Positions 16,362 to 24,312 of a stretch of 29,903 bases of DNA are shown in pieces. Every line of letters begins with the position of its first letter. Within the stretch, counting starts at the first letter, position 1. The translations under genes were made by a program, and so were the position numbers. Source of the DNA: CADEFF01 sp964569315 (GTDB lineage Bacteria > Pseudomonadota > Alphaproteobacteria > Dongiales > Dongiaceae). The notes under the pieces are model-generated. The model did not search any database. It had not been told where the DNA came from and was given only the letters and a program-made list of their open reading frames with translations. The stretch lies in contig CAZMUZ010000038.1 of assembly GCA_964569315.1 (NCBI GenBank), positions 1 to 29,903 of the forward strand, read 5' to 3'.

Positions 16362-17786
16362 ATGACCGACACCGATCTCTGCTACATCACGGCCAGCGAA
16401 GCCCTGGCCCGCTTCAAGGCGCGCACCCTCTCCCCGGTCGAGCTGATGCATGCGCTGATCGCGCGCGCCGACCGGGTCGAGAAGAAGGTCAACGCCTTCA
16501 CCTATCGCTTCTACGACCGCGCCCTCGATGCGGCCAGGCGGGCCGAGGCGAAATATGTGCGAACCGACGGCCGGCCGCGTCCGCTCGAAGGGCTCGCCAT
16601 CGCCATCAAGGACGAGACCACCATCAAGGGCGAGCGCACGACCTTCGGGTCCCTCGTCCACAAGGACGACGTCGATACCCGCACCGCACCGCCGGCGGAG
16701 CTGATCTTCCAGGCCGGCGCCGTCATGATCGCGCGCTCGACCGCGCCCGAGTTCTCCTGCGCCCCGATCTGCCACACCAAGCTCTGGGGCACCACCCGCA
16801 CGCCCTGGAACCTCGCCTTCTCCTCGGGCGGCTCCTCGGGCGGCGCCGGCGCGGCGCTCGCGGCCGGCATCACCACCCTCGCCAACGGGTCGGATATCGG
16901 CGGCTCGATCCGCATCCCCGCCTCCGCCTGCGGGGTTTACGGTTACAAGCCGCCCTACGGGCGTAATCCCGATTCCGCGCCCTTCAACCTGGATTGGTAC
17001 AATCACGCCGGGCCGATGGCGCGCAGCGTCGCCGATTGCGCGCTCCTGCAGAACGTCATGTCGGGGCCGCATCCGCGGGACATCGTGTCGATCCGGCCGC
17101 GTCTGCGCATCCCCGACCGGTTCGAGCCGATCAAGGGCATGCGGATCGCGCTCTCGATCGATTTCGGCTATGCCGCCGTCGATCCCGAGGTCGAGGCCAA
17201 CACCCGGGCCGCCATGGCGGCCTTCCGCGATCTCGGCGCCACGGTCGAGGAAGTCGAGCTCGGCTGGACCCGCGACGCCTATCGCGCGGCCTTCGCCCAT
17301 TTCGGCATTTTCGGCGCGTCGGTCGCGCGGCTGCTGCCGAAGCACAGCCGCAAGCTGATGCCCTATACGCGCGAATTCGCGCGGCGCGGCCGCAAGGTCA
17401 CCATGACCGACTTCCTCGCCGGCATGGAGACCGAAGGCAGGATGTACGACCGGCTGGGGGCGCTCTTCCAGACCTTCGACATCCTGATCTGCCCGACACT
17501 CGCGGTGCCCTCGGTGAAGGCCGACCAGGACCTGACCGATCCCGACTTCAGGGTGAACGGGAAGAAGGTCGACGCCTATCTCGAATGGTGCCTGACTTAT
17601 CCGTTCAACATGATGAGCCGCTGCCCGGTGATGAGCGTGCCCTCCGGCTTCGCGAAATCGGGCGTGCCGACCGGCCTGCAGATCGTCGGCCGGCCCTATG
17701 ACGATGTGGCGGTCTTCCGTGCGGCCGCGGCCTTCGAGCGGCTGCGCCCGCTCTACGACGCGCCGGAGCGACGTCCCGATCTCTAG
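16362..17786 (+). CDS. Amidase-signature enzyme (first of a tandem pair)
   Basis: A 474-aa amidase-signature hydrolase (PF01425). The Ser-cisSer-Lys triad is intact: Lys83 in AIKDETTIKG, Ser158 in SSGGSSGGAGAAL and nucleophile Ser182 in SDIGGSIRIPAS. The family hydrolyses amides from small aliphatic or aryl amides to acyl-amides and Glu-tRNA(Gln). GatA is unlikely because no gatB or gatC is near and the sequence resembles stand-alone amidases. It has no signal peptide and is probably cytoplasmic. GAGGGG lies only 2 bases before the ATG. A paralogue of almost the same length follows after 81 bases; an 86-bp stretch near the 3' end (17604-17689) is almost identical in both. Substrate unknown. 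Confidence 0.93.
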   Translation: MTDTDLCYITASEALARFKARTLSPVELMHALIARADRVEKKVNAFTYRFYDRALDAARRAEAKYVRTDGRPRPLEGLAIAIKDETTIKGERTTFGSLVHKDDVDTRTAPPAELIFQAGAVMIARSTAPEFSCAPICHTKLWGTTRTPWNLAFSSGGSSGGAGAALAAGITTLANGSDIGGSIRIPASACGVYGYKPPYGRNPDSAPFNLDWYNHAGPMARSVADCALLQNVMSGPHPRDIVSIRPRLRIPDRFEPIKGMRIALSIDFGYAAVDPEVEANTRAAMAAFRDLGATVEEVELGWTRDAYRAAFAHFGIFGASVARLLPKHSRKLMPYTREFARRGRKVTMTDFLAGMETEGRMYDRLGALFQTFDILICPTLAVPSVKADQDLTDPDFRVNGKKVDAYLEWCLTYPFNMMSRCPVMSVPSGFAKSGVPTGLQIVGRPYDDVAVFRAAAAFERLRPLYDAPERRPDL

Positions 17787-17867
17787 AACCGGGCCTTGCC
17801 AGGCCGGGGGCTGGCCGGGATAGGATTATGATCCGCCGGTCCGGCGGCGGCCCTCGGGAGAACCCCC

Positions 17868-19298
17868 ATGAGCGACGGCGATCTCTGCTATCTCGGCGCC
17901 GCCGAGGCGTTGCGGCGTTTCAAGGCGCGGAGCCTGTCGCCGGTCGAGCTGGTGGACGCGCTCGCCGCCCGGATCGAGCGCGTCGGGCCGAAGGTGAACG
18001 CCTTCACCTACGTGTACGCCGAGCGGGCGCGCGAGGCGGCGCGCCGTGCCGAGGCCCGCTATGCGAAGACCGACGGGCGCCTGCGTCCTCTCGAGGGGCT
18101 TCCGGTCGTGATCAAGGACGACACCACCATCGCGGGCGACCGCACGACCTACGGCTCGCTCCTTTACAAGGACAGCGTCGACGAGACGACGGCACCCTCC
18201 GCCGACCGCATCCTGAAGGCGGGCGCCCTGCTGCTCGGCCGCAGCACCACGCCCGAGTTCGCCGCCGCCGGCGTCTGCTGGTCCCGTCTCTGGGGCGTGA
18301 CGGCGACCCCCTGGAATCTGAAATACAGCGCCGGTGGCTCGTCCGGCGGCGCGGGCGCGGCGCTCGCGGCCGGCCTCACCACCCTCGCCAACGGCACCGA
18401 CATCGGCGGATCGATTCGCATTCCGGCATCCGCCTGCGGGGTCTATGGCTTCAAGCCGCCCTATGGCCGCAACCCCGAAGCGCCGGCCTTCAATCTGGAT
18501 TGGTACAACCATGCGGGCCCCATGGCGCGGAGCGTTGCCGATTGCGCGCTGCTGCAGAACGTGATGTCGGGTCCCGACCCGCGGGATATCGCCGCGATCC
18601 GGCCGAAGCTCCGCATCCCGCAACCGCTCGACCGCAACCTCAAGGGCTGGCGCATCGCCTATTCGCCCGCCCTCGACATCTTCGAGGTGGATCGCGAGGT
18701 GGCGGCCCGGACCGAGGCCGCCGTCGAGGCCTTCCGCTCGATGGGCGCCATCGTGGAAGAGGTCGAGCTCGGTTGGCCGCCCGCGATCGCGAAGGCCGCC
18801 GGCGATCATCTCGGCGCGCTCTTCGGCGCCTGGATCGCCGAGGCCTTCGCCCCGAAGCAGCGCCGGCAGATGACGAGCTACGTGCGCGCCTTCGCCACCA
18901 GCCCCGCCCCGAAGCTGATCGAGCTGCTGGCCTCGATGGAAACCGAGGGAAGGATGTTCGAGACGCTGGGCGCGCTTTTCCGCCGCTACCGGTTGCTGCT
19001 CTGCCCGACCACCGCGCTCCCCTCGGTGCCGGCGGCGTTCGATCCCTCGAAGGATCGCGCGAGCGTCAACGGCAAGCGCGTCGACAGCTTCTTCGGGGTC
19101 TATATGACCTGGCCCTTCAACATGATGAGCCGCTGCCCGGTGATGAGCGTGCCGTCGGGCTTCGCGAAATCGGGCGTGCCGACCGGCTTGCAGATCGTCG
19201 GACGCCCGTTCGACGACGTCTCGGTGTTTCGCGCGGCGGCGGCCTTCGAGACGCTCCACCCGCTCTACGACAAGCCGGTCCGCCGTCCGAAGCTCTGA
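17868..19298 (+). CDS. Amidase-signature enzyme (second of a tandem pair)
   Basis: A 476-aa paralogue of the preceding gene, colinear through nearly its whole length. The triad falls at the same residues: Lys83 (VVIKDDTTIAG), Ser158 (AGGSSGGAGAAL) and Ser182 (TDIGGSIRIPAS). The two differ most at about residues 135-145 and 260-360, the regions that shape the substrate pocket, so they may have different substrates (inference). GGGAG sits 7 bases before the ATG. TAGGATTATGAT at 17821-17832 could be a -10 region for a separate promoter. The gene is complete: its TGA (19296-19298) is one base before the scaffold gap, so what follows is unknown. Confidence 0.93.
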   Translation: MSDGDLCYLGAAEALRRFKARSLSPVELVDALAARIERVGPKVNAFTYVYAERAREAARRAEARYAKTDGRLRPLEGLPVVIKDDTTIAGDRTTYGSLLYKDSVDETTAPSADRILKAGALLLGRSTTPEFAAAGVCWSRLWGVTATPWNLKYSAGGSSGGAGAALAAGLTTLANGTDIGGSIRIPASACGVYGFKPPYGRNPEAPAFNLDWYNHAGPMARSVADCALLQNVMSGPDPRDIAAIRPKLRIPQPLDRNLKGWRIAYSPALDIFEVDREVAARTEAAVEAFRSMGAIVEEVELGWPPAIAKAAGDHLGALFGAWIAEAFAPKQRRQMTSYVRAFATSPAPKLIELLASMETEGRMFETLGALFRRYRLLLCPTTALPSVPAAFDPSKDRASVNGKRVDSFFGVYMTWPFNMMSRCPVMSVPSGFAKSGVPTGLQIVGRPFDDVSVFRAAAAFETLHPLYDKPVRRPKL

Positions 19299-19299
19299 G

Positions 19300-19399
19300 N
19301 NNNNNNNNNNNNNNNNNNNNNNNNNNNNNNNNNNNNNNNNNNNNNNNNNNNNNNNNNNNNNNNNNNNNNNNNNNNNNNNNNNNNNNNNNNNNNNNNNNN
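19300..19399. other. Scaffold gap (100 N)
   Basis: Exactly 100 undetermined bases, the conventional placeholder for a gap of unknown length. It falls between the end of the second amidase gene and the last codons of ilvE, which converge on it. True content and length cannot be known from this window. Confidence 0.99.
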
Positions 19400-20271
19400 G
19401 GCTTGCGCACCTCGGCCGCATAGTCCGTGCGCATCTGGCGGGTGATCGCGCCCACGGTGAATTTGAGGTCGCCGATCTCGCCGACCGGGGTTACTTCGGC
19501 CGCGGTGCCGGTGATGAAGACCTCGCTCGCCTTCTTGAGGTCGTCCGGCCAGATCGCGCGCTCCACCACCTTGATCCCGCGCCGGCGCGCCAGCTCCATG
19601 GCGGTGCGCCGCGTGATGCCGTCGAGGAAGCAGTCCGGCGTGGGGGTATGGATCTCGCCCTCGATCACCAGGAAGACGTTGGCGCCGGTGCATTCCGCCA
19701 CCTGGCCGCGATAGTCCAGCATGAGCGCGTCGGCATAGCCCGTCCGCTCCGCCTCGTGCTTCGACAGCGTGCAGATCATGTAGAGGCCGGCCGCCTTCGA
19801 GTTGGTCGGCGCGGTTTCCGGCGAGGGCCGCTTCCATTTCGACCAGCAGAGCCGGATGCCCTTCTCGAGCAGCTCCGGCGAGAAATAGGACGGCCACTCC
19901 CAGACCGCGATGGCGAGGTGAATCTTGTTCTGCTGCGCCGCCACGCCCATCATCTCGCTGCCGCGCCACGCCACCGGGCGGACATAGGCGTCCTTCAGCT
20001 TCATCGCCTGCAGGACCTGCAGGCAGGCGGCATCGATCTCCGCGACGCTGTAGGGGATCTTGAAGCCGAGGATCTCGGCGGACTTCACCAGCCGCTCGTT
20101 ATGCTCGGTCATCTTGAAGATCTGCCCCTCATAGGCGCGCTCGCCTTCGAACACGCAGGAGGCATAGTGCAGGCCGTGGGTCAGGACATGGATCCGGGCG
20201 TCGCGCCACGGCACGAGCTTGCCGTCGAACCAGATCGTTCCGTCGCGGTCGTCGAAAGGCAGCACGCTCAT
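19400..20271 (-). CDS. ilvE: Branched-chain amino acid aminotransferase, 3' end lost in the gap
   Basis: IlvE performs the last step of Ile/Leu/Val synthesis, moving the amino group from glutamate with PLP. 290 residues are visible. Catalytic Lys159, in TNSKAAGLYM, is at the same number as in E. coli. THGLHYASCVFEGERAY, YVRPVAWRG, ECTGANVFLV and FITGTAAEVTPVGEI are the class IV fold signatures. Visible sequence ends at AAEVRK as the N-run begins; family members end close to this point, so only a few residues should be missing. The start at 20271 follows AGAGGGA by about 7 bases; an in-frame ATG 10 codons upstream lacks one. A good promoter lies about 90 bases upstream. Confidence 0.96.
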
Positions 20272-20367
20272 GCTCGGTCCCTCTTTCCCAGAGGCCGGCA
20301 CTCGGCTGCGGCGGCACGAGGCCGGCGGTGATTTTTCCCAGGGAGTCTAGCGGCATCCCCTTGCATA

Positions 20368-20396
20368 GTTCTAGGCGAGGCACGAGAATATGTCAA
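20368..20396 (-). promoter_or_regulatory. Sigma-70-type promoter of ilvE
   Basis: Read on the minus strand, a perfect TTGACA (20396-20391) and TAGAAC (20373-20368; four of six consensus bases) are 17 bases apart. Transcription would start near 20361, leaving a leader of about 90 bases before ilvE. The promoter lies in the 150-bp gap shared with the divergent marR-type gene, whose product could bind here. Confidence 0.65.
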
Positions 20397-20421
20397 CATT
20401 GCTGCCCTATCTGGTTTGCGC

Positions 20422-20919
20422 ATGGCTGATGCCCGCACCGCCGTCAACCCGCTGTTCCTGCGCGAGGAAGATCTGCGCCAGGCGATCGAGCTGCTGTTCT
20501 TCGCCTATCGCGATTTCACCGGCGAGGCGGACCAGCTCCTCGTCGAGTTCGGCTTCGGGCGCGCGCATCACCGGGTCATCTATTTCGTCGGGCGCCAGCC
20601 GGGCATGACCGTCTCCGAGCTGCTCGGCATATTGAAGATCACCAAGCAGAGCCTGTCGCGCGTGCTGGGCACGCTGGTAGCCGAGGGTTTCGTGACGCAG
20701 CGTCGCGGCGAGCGCGATCGCCGCCAGCGGCTCCTGCATCTGACGGCGAAGGGCGCCGATCTCGAACGGCGCCTTACCGAGCGGCAGCGGCAATTGATCG
20801 CGGCCGCCTATCGCGCGGCCGGCGCCGAGGCGGTGGACGGCTTCCGCAAGGTGCTGCTCGGCATCGTGAACCCCGCGGACCGCGCGACCTTGCTCAACCC
20901 GCGGCGCGGCCAGCCCTGA
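20422..20919 (+). CDS. MarR-family transcriptional regulator
   Basis: A 165-aa winged-helix regulator. The helical N-terminus FREEDLRQAIELLFFAYRDFT-type segment serves dimerisation. The winged helix runs from about 57 to 120: MTVSELLGILKITKQSLSRVLGTLVAEGFVTQRRGERDRRQRLLHLTAKG, with the recognition helix KITKQSLSRVLGTL and the wing RRGERDRRQRLL carrying the conserved DxR. MarR proteins usually repress and respond to small aromatic ligands or oxidation. ATG 20422 has a poor ribosome site; a TTG two codons earlier is possible. It is divergent from ilvE and 47 bases upstream of the response-regulator gene, so it may control either. Confidence 0.92.
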   Translation: MADARTAVNPLFLREEDLRQAIELLFFAYRDFTGEADQLLVEFGFGRAHHRVIYFVGRQPGMTVSELLGILKITKQSLSRVLGTLVAEGFVTQRRGERDRRQRLLHLTAKGADLERRLTERQRQLIAAAYRAAGAEAVDGFRKVLLGIVNPADRATLLNPRRGQP

Positions 20920-20953
20920 TCCCGCGCGGGATGCGGCCGGGGCCGGCAGCCCC

Positions 20954-20959
20954 TATAAT
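20954..20959 (+). promoter_or_regulatory. Consensus -10 hexamer directly before the response-regulator start
   Basis: A perfect TATAAT ends 7 bases before the ATG at 20967, and there is no Shine-Dalgarno sequence. Transcription from this element would start at the start codon, giving a leaderless message. No good -35 was found 16-18 bases upstream, so an activator-dependent promoter or coincidence is possible. Confidence 0.4.
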
Positions 20960-20966
20960 CCCGCGC

Positions 20967-21647
20967 ATGACAGCCGAGCCGCCCCATATACTCGTGGTGG
21001 ATGACGATACGAGGCTCCGCGCCCTGCTGAAGAAATATCTGAGCGATCAGGGTTTTCGGGTAACGGTCGCCGGCGACGCCCGGGAGGCGCGCGAGCGCCT
21101 CGGCGGCCTCGCCTTCGATCTCATCATCTGCGACATCATGATGCCGGGCGAAAGCGGCCTCGACCTCACCCGCTCGCTCCGCGCCGAGAGCCGCGTGCCG
21201 ATCCTGCTGCTGACCGCCATGGGCGAGCCGCGCGACCGCATCGCCGGGCTCGAGCTCGGCGCCGACGACTACCTGCCCAAGCCCTTCGAGCCGCGCGAGC
21301 TGGTGCTGCGGGTGCAGAGCATCCTGCGGCGCGCACCGGCCGAAGACTCGCCGCGGCTGGTGCGGCTCGGCCGGCTCAGTTTCGATCTCGACCGTCGGCT
21401 CCTGCTGCGCGGCAGCGAGGAGATCCGGCTCACGGCCGCCGAAAGCGACCTGCTGGCGGCGCTCGCCGAACGCGCCGGCGAGGCGGTGAGCCGCGACGAG
21501 CTCTCGCAGCAGCCGGCCGCCGAGGGCAGCGGCCGCGCGGTCGATGTGCAGATCACCCGGCTGCGCCGCAAGATCGAGGCCGATCCGCGATTCCCGCGCT
21601 ATCTGCAGACGGTGCGCGGGCGCGGCTATCTGCTGCGGCCGGACTGA
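20967..21647 (+). CDS. OmpR-family two-component response regulator
   Basis: A 226-aa protein. The receiver domain (about 7-120) has the acidic pair Asp12/Asp13, phospho-acceptor Asp56 in IICDIMMPG, Thr83 and Lys105 in LPKPFEP. A winged-helix DNA-binding domain follows (about 130-224), with VDVQITRLRRKIEADPRFPRYLQTVRGRGYLL, the OmpR/PhoB recognition helix and wing. It should be phosphorylated by the sensor kinase encoded 19 bases downstream. ATG 20967 was preferred over an in-frame upstream ATG because it opens directly on the receiver fold. The target genes cannot be told from the window; osmotic or envelope signals are the usual theme for OmpR/EnvZ relatives. Confidence 0.95.
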   Translation: MTAEPPHILVVDDDTRLRALLKKYLSDQGFRVTVAGDAREARERLGGLAFDLIICDIMMPGESGLDLTRSLRAESRVPILLLTAMGEPRDRIAGLELGADDYLPKPFEPRELVLRVQSILRRAPAEDSPRLVRLGRLSFDLDRRLLLRGSEEIRLTAAESDLLAALAERAGEAVSRDELSQQPAAEGSGRAVDVQITRLRRKIEADPRFPRYLQTVRGRGYLLRPD

Positions 21648-21666
21648 CCGCCATGAAAGCTCCGCG

Positions 21667-23070
21667 ATGAGCGCCCCTTCCGCCGACGCCGCCGCCCCGC
21701 GCGACGGCGCCGCGCACGAAGCGGCGACCGAGCGCGATGCCGACCGCGACCTGACGGCATCGCTGCTGCGCTGGGTGCTGCCGCGCTCGCTCTTCGGCCG
21801 GGCCGTCATGATCATCGTCACGCCGCTCCTGCTGCTGCAGGTGGTAGCGACCTGGGTCTTCTACGACAGCCACTGGGAGACGGTGACGCGGCGGCTCGCC
21901 GCCGGCGTCGCAGGCGACATCGCGAGCGTGGTCGAGCTCATGCAGCTCGCGCGCGATCCGTCCGAGTACGAGAAGATCTTCGCGATCGCACGCGAGAAAA
22001 TGCAGCTCGAGATCGAGCTCCGCCCCGACGAGCTGCTGCCGAACGACGCCGTGGTGGTGCGCGAGACCCTGGTCGATCGCAAGCTCGCCAACGCCCTTAC
22101 CGACATCGTGCAGCGGCCCTTCCGGATTGACAGCCGCTCGCTCGAGAAGCAGATCGAGGTGCATCTGCAGCTTCCCCAGGGCGTGCTGCGGGTCATCGCG
22201 CCGCGCCGGCGGCTATTCAGCTCGACCACCTACGTCTTCATCCTCTGGATGGTCGGTACCTCGCTCGCGCTCTTCGCGGTGGCGGCGCTCTTCATGCGGA
22301 GCCAGGTCCGGCCGATCCGCCGCCTCGCCGCCGCGGCTGACGCCTTCGGCAAGGGCCGCAACGTTCCGGATTTCAAGCTCGAGGGCGCCGACGAGGTGCG
22401 CCAGGCGGGTGCCGCCTTCAACCAGATGCGCGAGCGCATCCAGCGGCAGATCACCCAGCGCACCGAGATGCTGGCGGGGGTGAGCCACGATCTCCGCACG
22501 CCGCTCACCCGCATGAAGCTCGAGCTCGCCATGCTGCCGAACACGAGCGAGCTCGCCGAGCTCAAGGCCGACGTGGCCGAGATGGAAAAGATGGTCGAGG
22601 GCTATCTTGCCTTCGCCCGCGGCGAGGGGACGGAGCAGCCGGAGCCCGCCGATCTCGGCCAGTTGCTGCGCGACGTGGTGACCAACGCCGCGCGCGAGGA
22701 CACCATCATCGAGCTCAAGGCGGAAGGACCGATGCCGGTCAATATCCGGCCCGACGCCATGCGGCGTTGCCTCACCAACCTGATCGCCAACGCCCGGCGC
22801 CATGCGCGCCGGATCGCGATCGAGGCCGACTATAACGGCTCGGCGATCGAGGTGGTGGTGGATGACGACGGTCCCGGCATTCCGCCGGCGATGCGCGAGG
22901 AGGTGTTCAAGCCCTTCTTCCGGCTCGACAGCTCGCGCAACCCGGCGACCGGCGGTATCGGGCTCGGCCTCACCATCGCCCGCGACGTGATGCGCGGCCA
23001 TGGCGGGGAGCTCACGCTCGCGCAATCGCCGCTCGGCGGCCTTCGCGCGGTGATGCGGCTGCCGGTCTGA
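21667..23070 (+). CDS. EnvZ-like sensor histidine kinase
   Basis: A 467-aa inner-membrane kinase. Transmembrane helix 1 is at about 45-66, a periplasmic sensor region at 67-187, and helix 2 at 188-210. The HAMP domain spans 211-262, the H-box GVSHDLRTPLTRMK has His274, the N-box is NLIANARRHA (371-380), G1 is DDDGPGIP (399-406), the F-box FKPFFRLD and G2 GGIGLGL (429-435). The N-terminal 40 residues are cytoplasmic and charged. The periplasmic part shows no named sensor fold. The pair with the OmpR-family regulator is clear from the 19-base spacing and same orientation. It ends 13 bases from the convergent csaA gene. Confidence 0.95.
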   Translation: MSAPSADAAAPRDGAAHEAATERDADRDLTASLLRWVLPRSLFGRAVMIIVTPLLLLQVVATWVFYDSHWETVTRRLAAGVAGDIASVVELMQLARDPSEYEKIFAIAREKMQLEIELRPDELLPNDAVVVRETLVDRKLANALTDIVQRPFRIDSRSLEKQIEVHLQLPQGVLRVIAPRRRLFSSTTYVFILWMVGTSLALFAVAALFMRSQVRPIRRLAAAADAFGKGRNVPDFKLEGADEVRQAGAAFNQMRERIQRQITQRTEMLAGVSHDLRTPLTRMKLELAMLPNTSELAELKADVAEMEKMVEGYLAFARGEGTEQPEPADLGQLLRDVVTNAAREDTIIELKAEGPMPVNIRPDAMRRCLTNLIANARRHARRIAIEADYNGSAIEVVVDDDGPGIPPAMREEVFKPFFRLDSSRNPATGGIGLGLTIARDVMRGHGGELTLAQSPLGGLRAVMRLPV

Positions 23071-23083
23071 CCGGCGCCCGCGC

Positions 23084-23449
23084 TCAGAACATCCGGCCGC
23101 CGTTCGGCACCGGACGCTCCGGCCCGATCAGCACGACCTCGCCCGCTTCATCGGGGAACCCCAGAACCAGCACCTCGGAGCGGAACTTGCCGATCTGCTT
23201 CGGCGGGAAGTTCAGCACCGCGGCGACCTGACGGCCGACCAGGGTCTCCGGCCTGTAATGGAGGGTGATCTGCGCCGAGGAACGGCGCCGGCCGATGGCG
23301 GAACCGAAATCGATCTCGAGCTTGAAGGCCGGCTTGCGCGCCTCGGGATAGGGCTCGACCGCGACGATCGTGCCGACGCGCACATCGACCTTGAGAAAAT
23401 CCTCGAAGCCGATGGCGGGCGCGACCGGCGCCGCCTGGTTGTCGCTCAT
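23084..23449 (-). CDS. csaA: CsaA-type tRNA-binding-domain protein
   Basis: A 121-aa OB-fold protein (PF01588). The family runs are present in order: FLKVDVRVGTIVAVEPYPEARKPAFKLEIDFG, SSAQITLHYRPETLVGRQVAAVLNFPPKQIGKFRSEVLVLGFPDE, and the terminal PNGGRMF. CsaA binds tRNA-like RNA and has been called an export-related chaperone in Bacillus; its cellular job is poorly settled. Residues 1-15 are a flexible leader. The start is ATG 23449 with GGGGG a few bases upstream. An open extension upstream to 23542 is arginine-rich and unlike the family. It stands alone between the sensor kinase and the phasin terminator. Confidence 0.93.
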   Translation of the reverse strand: MSDNQAAPVAPAIGFEDFLKVDVRVGTIVAVEPYPEARKPAFKLEIDFGSAIGRRRSSAQITLHYRPETLVGRQVAAVLNFPPKQIGKFRSEVLVLGFPDEAGEVVLIGPERPVPNGGRMF

Positions 23450-23571
23450 GGAGCCCCCGTCCCGTTCCCGGCCGTCGCACCGGGCCCGGACGGGCCTCCT
23501 GCGCCAGCGGGAAACTCTTACCACGTTCGCGCGAAGCGGCAATCGCGCCGGCGACGCGTGGCGACGCAGGC

Positions 23572-23611
23572 AAAGAAAAAGGGCCGCCCGCTTCCTGCGG
23601 GTCGGCCCTTT
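23572..23611 (-). terminator. Rho-independent terminator of the phasin gene
   Basis: AAGGGCCG-CCCGC pairs with GCGGG-CGGCCCTT (one bulged base) around a 5-base loop at 23592-23596. On the minus strand it is followed by TTTTTCTTT. It lies about 30 bases after the phasin stop at 23640. Confidence 0.9.
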
Positions 23612-23639
23612 CGAGGAACCGACGTCCGATGGGGTCGAA

Positions 23640-24140
23640 CTACTTCTTCGACGAAACGGTCTTCGGCTGGAACGCCGCCCTGACCTCGTCGAAATTGTCG
23701 GCGACGCGCTTGCTGATCAGCGAGGTGACCTGGGCCTGCGACTTCACGGCGATGCCCTTGAGGTCGTCGAGGTTGGCGACGGCCTGCTCGAACATTTCCT
23801 TCGCCACCTGGGTCTGCTTGGCGAGCCGATCCTCGGCATTCACCTGCGCGACGTCGCGGGCGAACTTGCTGTAGGTCTCGACCGCCTCGCGGACGATCTC
23901 GGCCTGCCGGCGGGCGATCGCCTGCACGCCCTCGAGGGCGGCCTGGTTCGCCTGGGTCAGGGTTTCGACATTCTTGCGCTGGGCGACGAGGGCGCCTTCC
24001 ACGTCGAAGGCGGGGAACTTGCCGTTCGAGAAGAACTTGCCGAACTCGCCGAAGTAGCGGCTGTAGTCGGCCTGAAGCTGCGCGAAATCCGGAAACTTCA
24101 CGAAATCGGGATCGAAAAATCCGGTCTGGGTCTTGGCCAT
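23640..24140 (-). CDS. Phasin-family protein
   Basis: A 166-aa amphipathic helical protein of the phasin family (PF09361). Phasins coat polyhydroxyalkanoate granules and control their size and number. The N-terminal FFDPDFVKFPDFAQLQADYSRYFGEF is followed by FDVEGALVAQRKNVETLTQANQAALEGVQAIARRQAEIVRE, the family core, and long coiled helices to LISKRVADNFDEVRAAF. There is no signal peptide. The ATG at 24140 follows GGAGAGA by about 9 bases. A promoter with flanking TGC-rich palindromes lies upstream and a strong terminator downstream, so it is a regulated single-gene unit. Polymer synthase genes are not in the window, so the link to PHB is from family knowledge. Confidence 0.93.
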   Translation of the reverse strand: MAKTQTGFFDPDFVKFPDFAQLQADYSRYFGEFGKFFSNGKFPAFDVEGALVAQRKNVETLTQANQAALEGVQAIARRQAEIVREAVETYSKFARDVAQVNAEDRLAKQTQVAKEMFEQAVANLDDLKGIAVKSQAQVTSLISKRVADNFDEVRAAFQPKTVSSKK

Positions 24141-24199
24141 GATCGCGGTCTCTCCGGTGTCTGGGTTACAGGGGCTTGGCGCAGTGGGCGTGGGCCGCG

Positions 24200-24278
24200 C
24201 TGCACTGCACAATTCATGTTGAGATGTATATGGCGATATGCTGCATCTGCGTCAAGGTCTTTTTGCAGTGCAGCAAAA
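24200..24278 (-). promoter_or_regulatory. Phasin promoter with two inverted TGC-rich operator-like sites
   Basis: On the minus strand TTGACG (24255-24250) and CATATA (24232-24227) are 17 bases apart. GCTGCACTGCA occurs on plus at 24200-24210, past the start of transcription, and again inverted at 24264-24274, upstream of the -35, where it sits in TTTTGCTGCACTGCAAAAA. A third TGC-rich run (TGCTGCATCTGC, 24239-24250) fills the spacer. CTGC/GCAG palindromes of this sort are the known target type of the PHB-responsive repressor PhaR, so PhaR control is the favoured reading. phaR itself is not seen here. Confidence 0.6.
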
Positions 24279-24286
24279 CGATATTC

Positions 24287-24309
24287 AACCCGTTGAAAAA
24301 CAACGGGTT
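24287..24309 (-). terminator. Hairpin after the TetR-family gene
   Basis: AACCCGTTG (24287-24295) pairs perfectly with CAACGGGTT (24301-24309) around five bases. It lies 4 bases beyond the TetR-family stop at 24313. On minus the bases after the stem are GAATATCGTTTT, not a clean T-run, so it is a probable but imperfect terminator. Confidence 0.6.
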
Positions 24310-24312
24310 AAA

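Noticed and set aside
15675..17345. 556-codon open frame on minus across moaD, moaE and the first amidase
   Set aside because: It overlaps three well-supported plus-strand genes and matches no family.
17826..19423. Long open frames on both strands running through the N gap
   Set aside because: They are continuous only because N codons are read as X; the real gene is the amidase ending at 19298.
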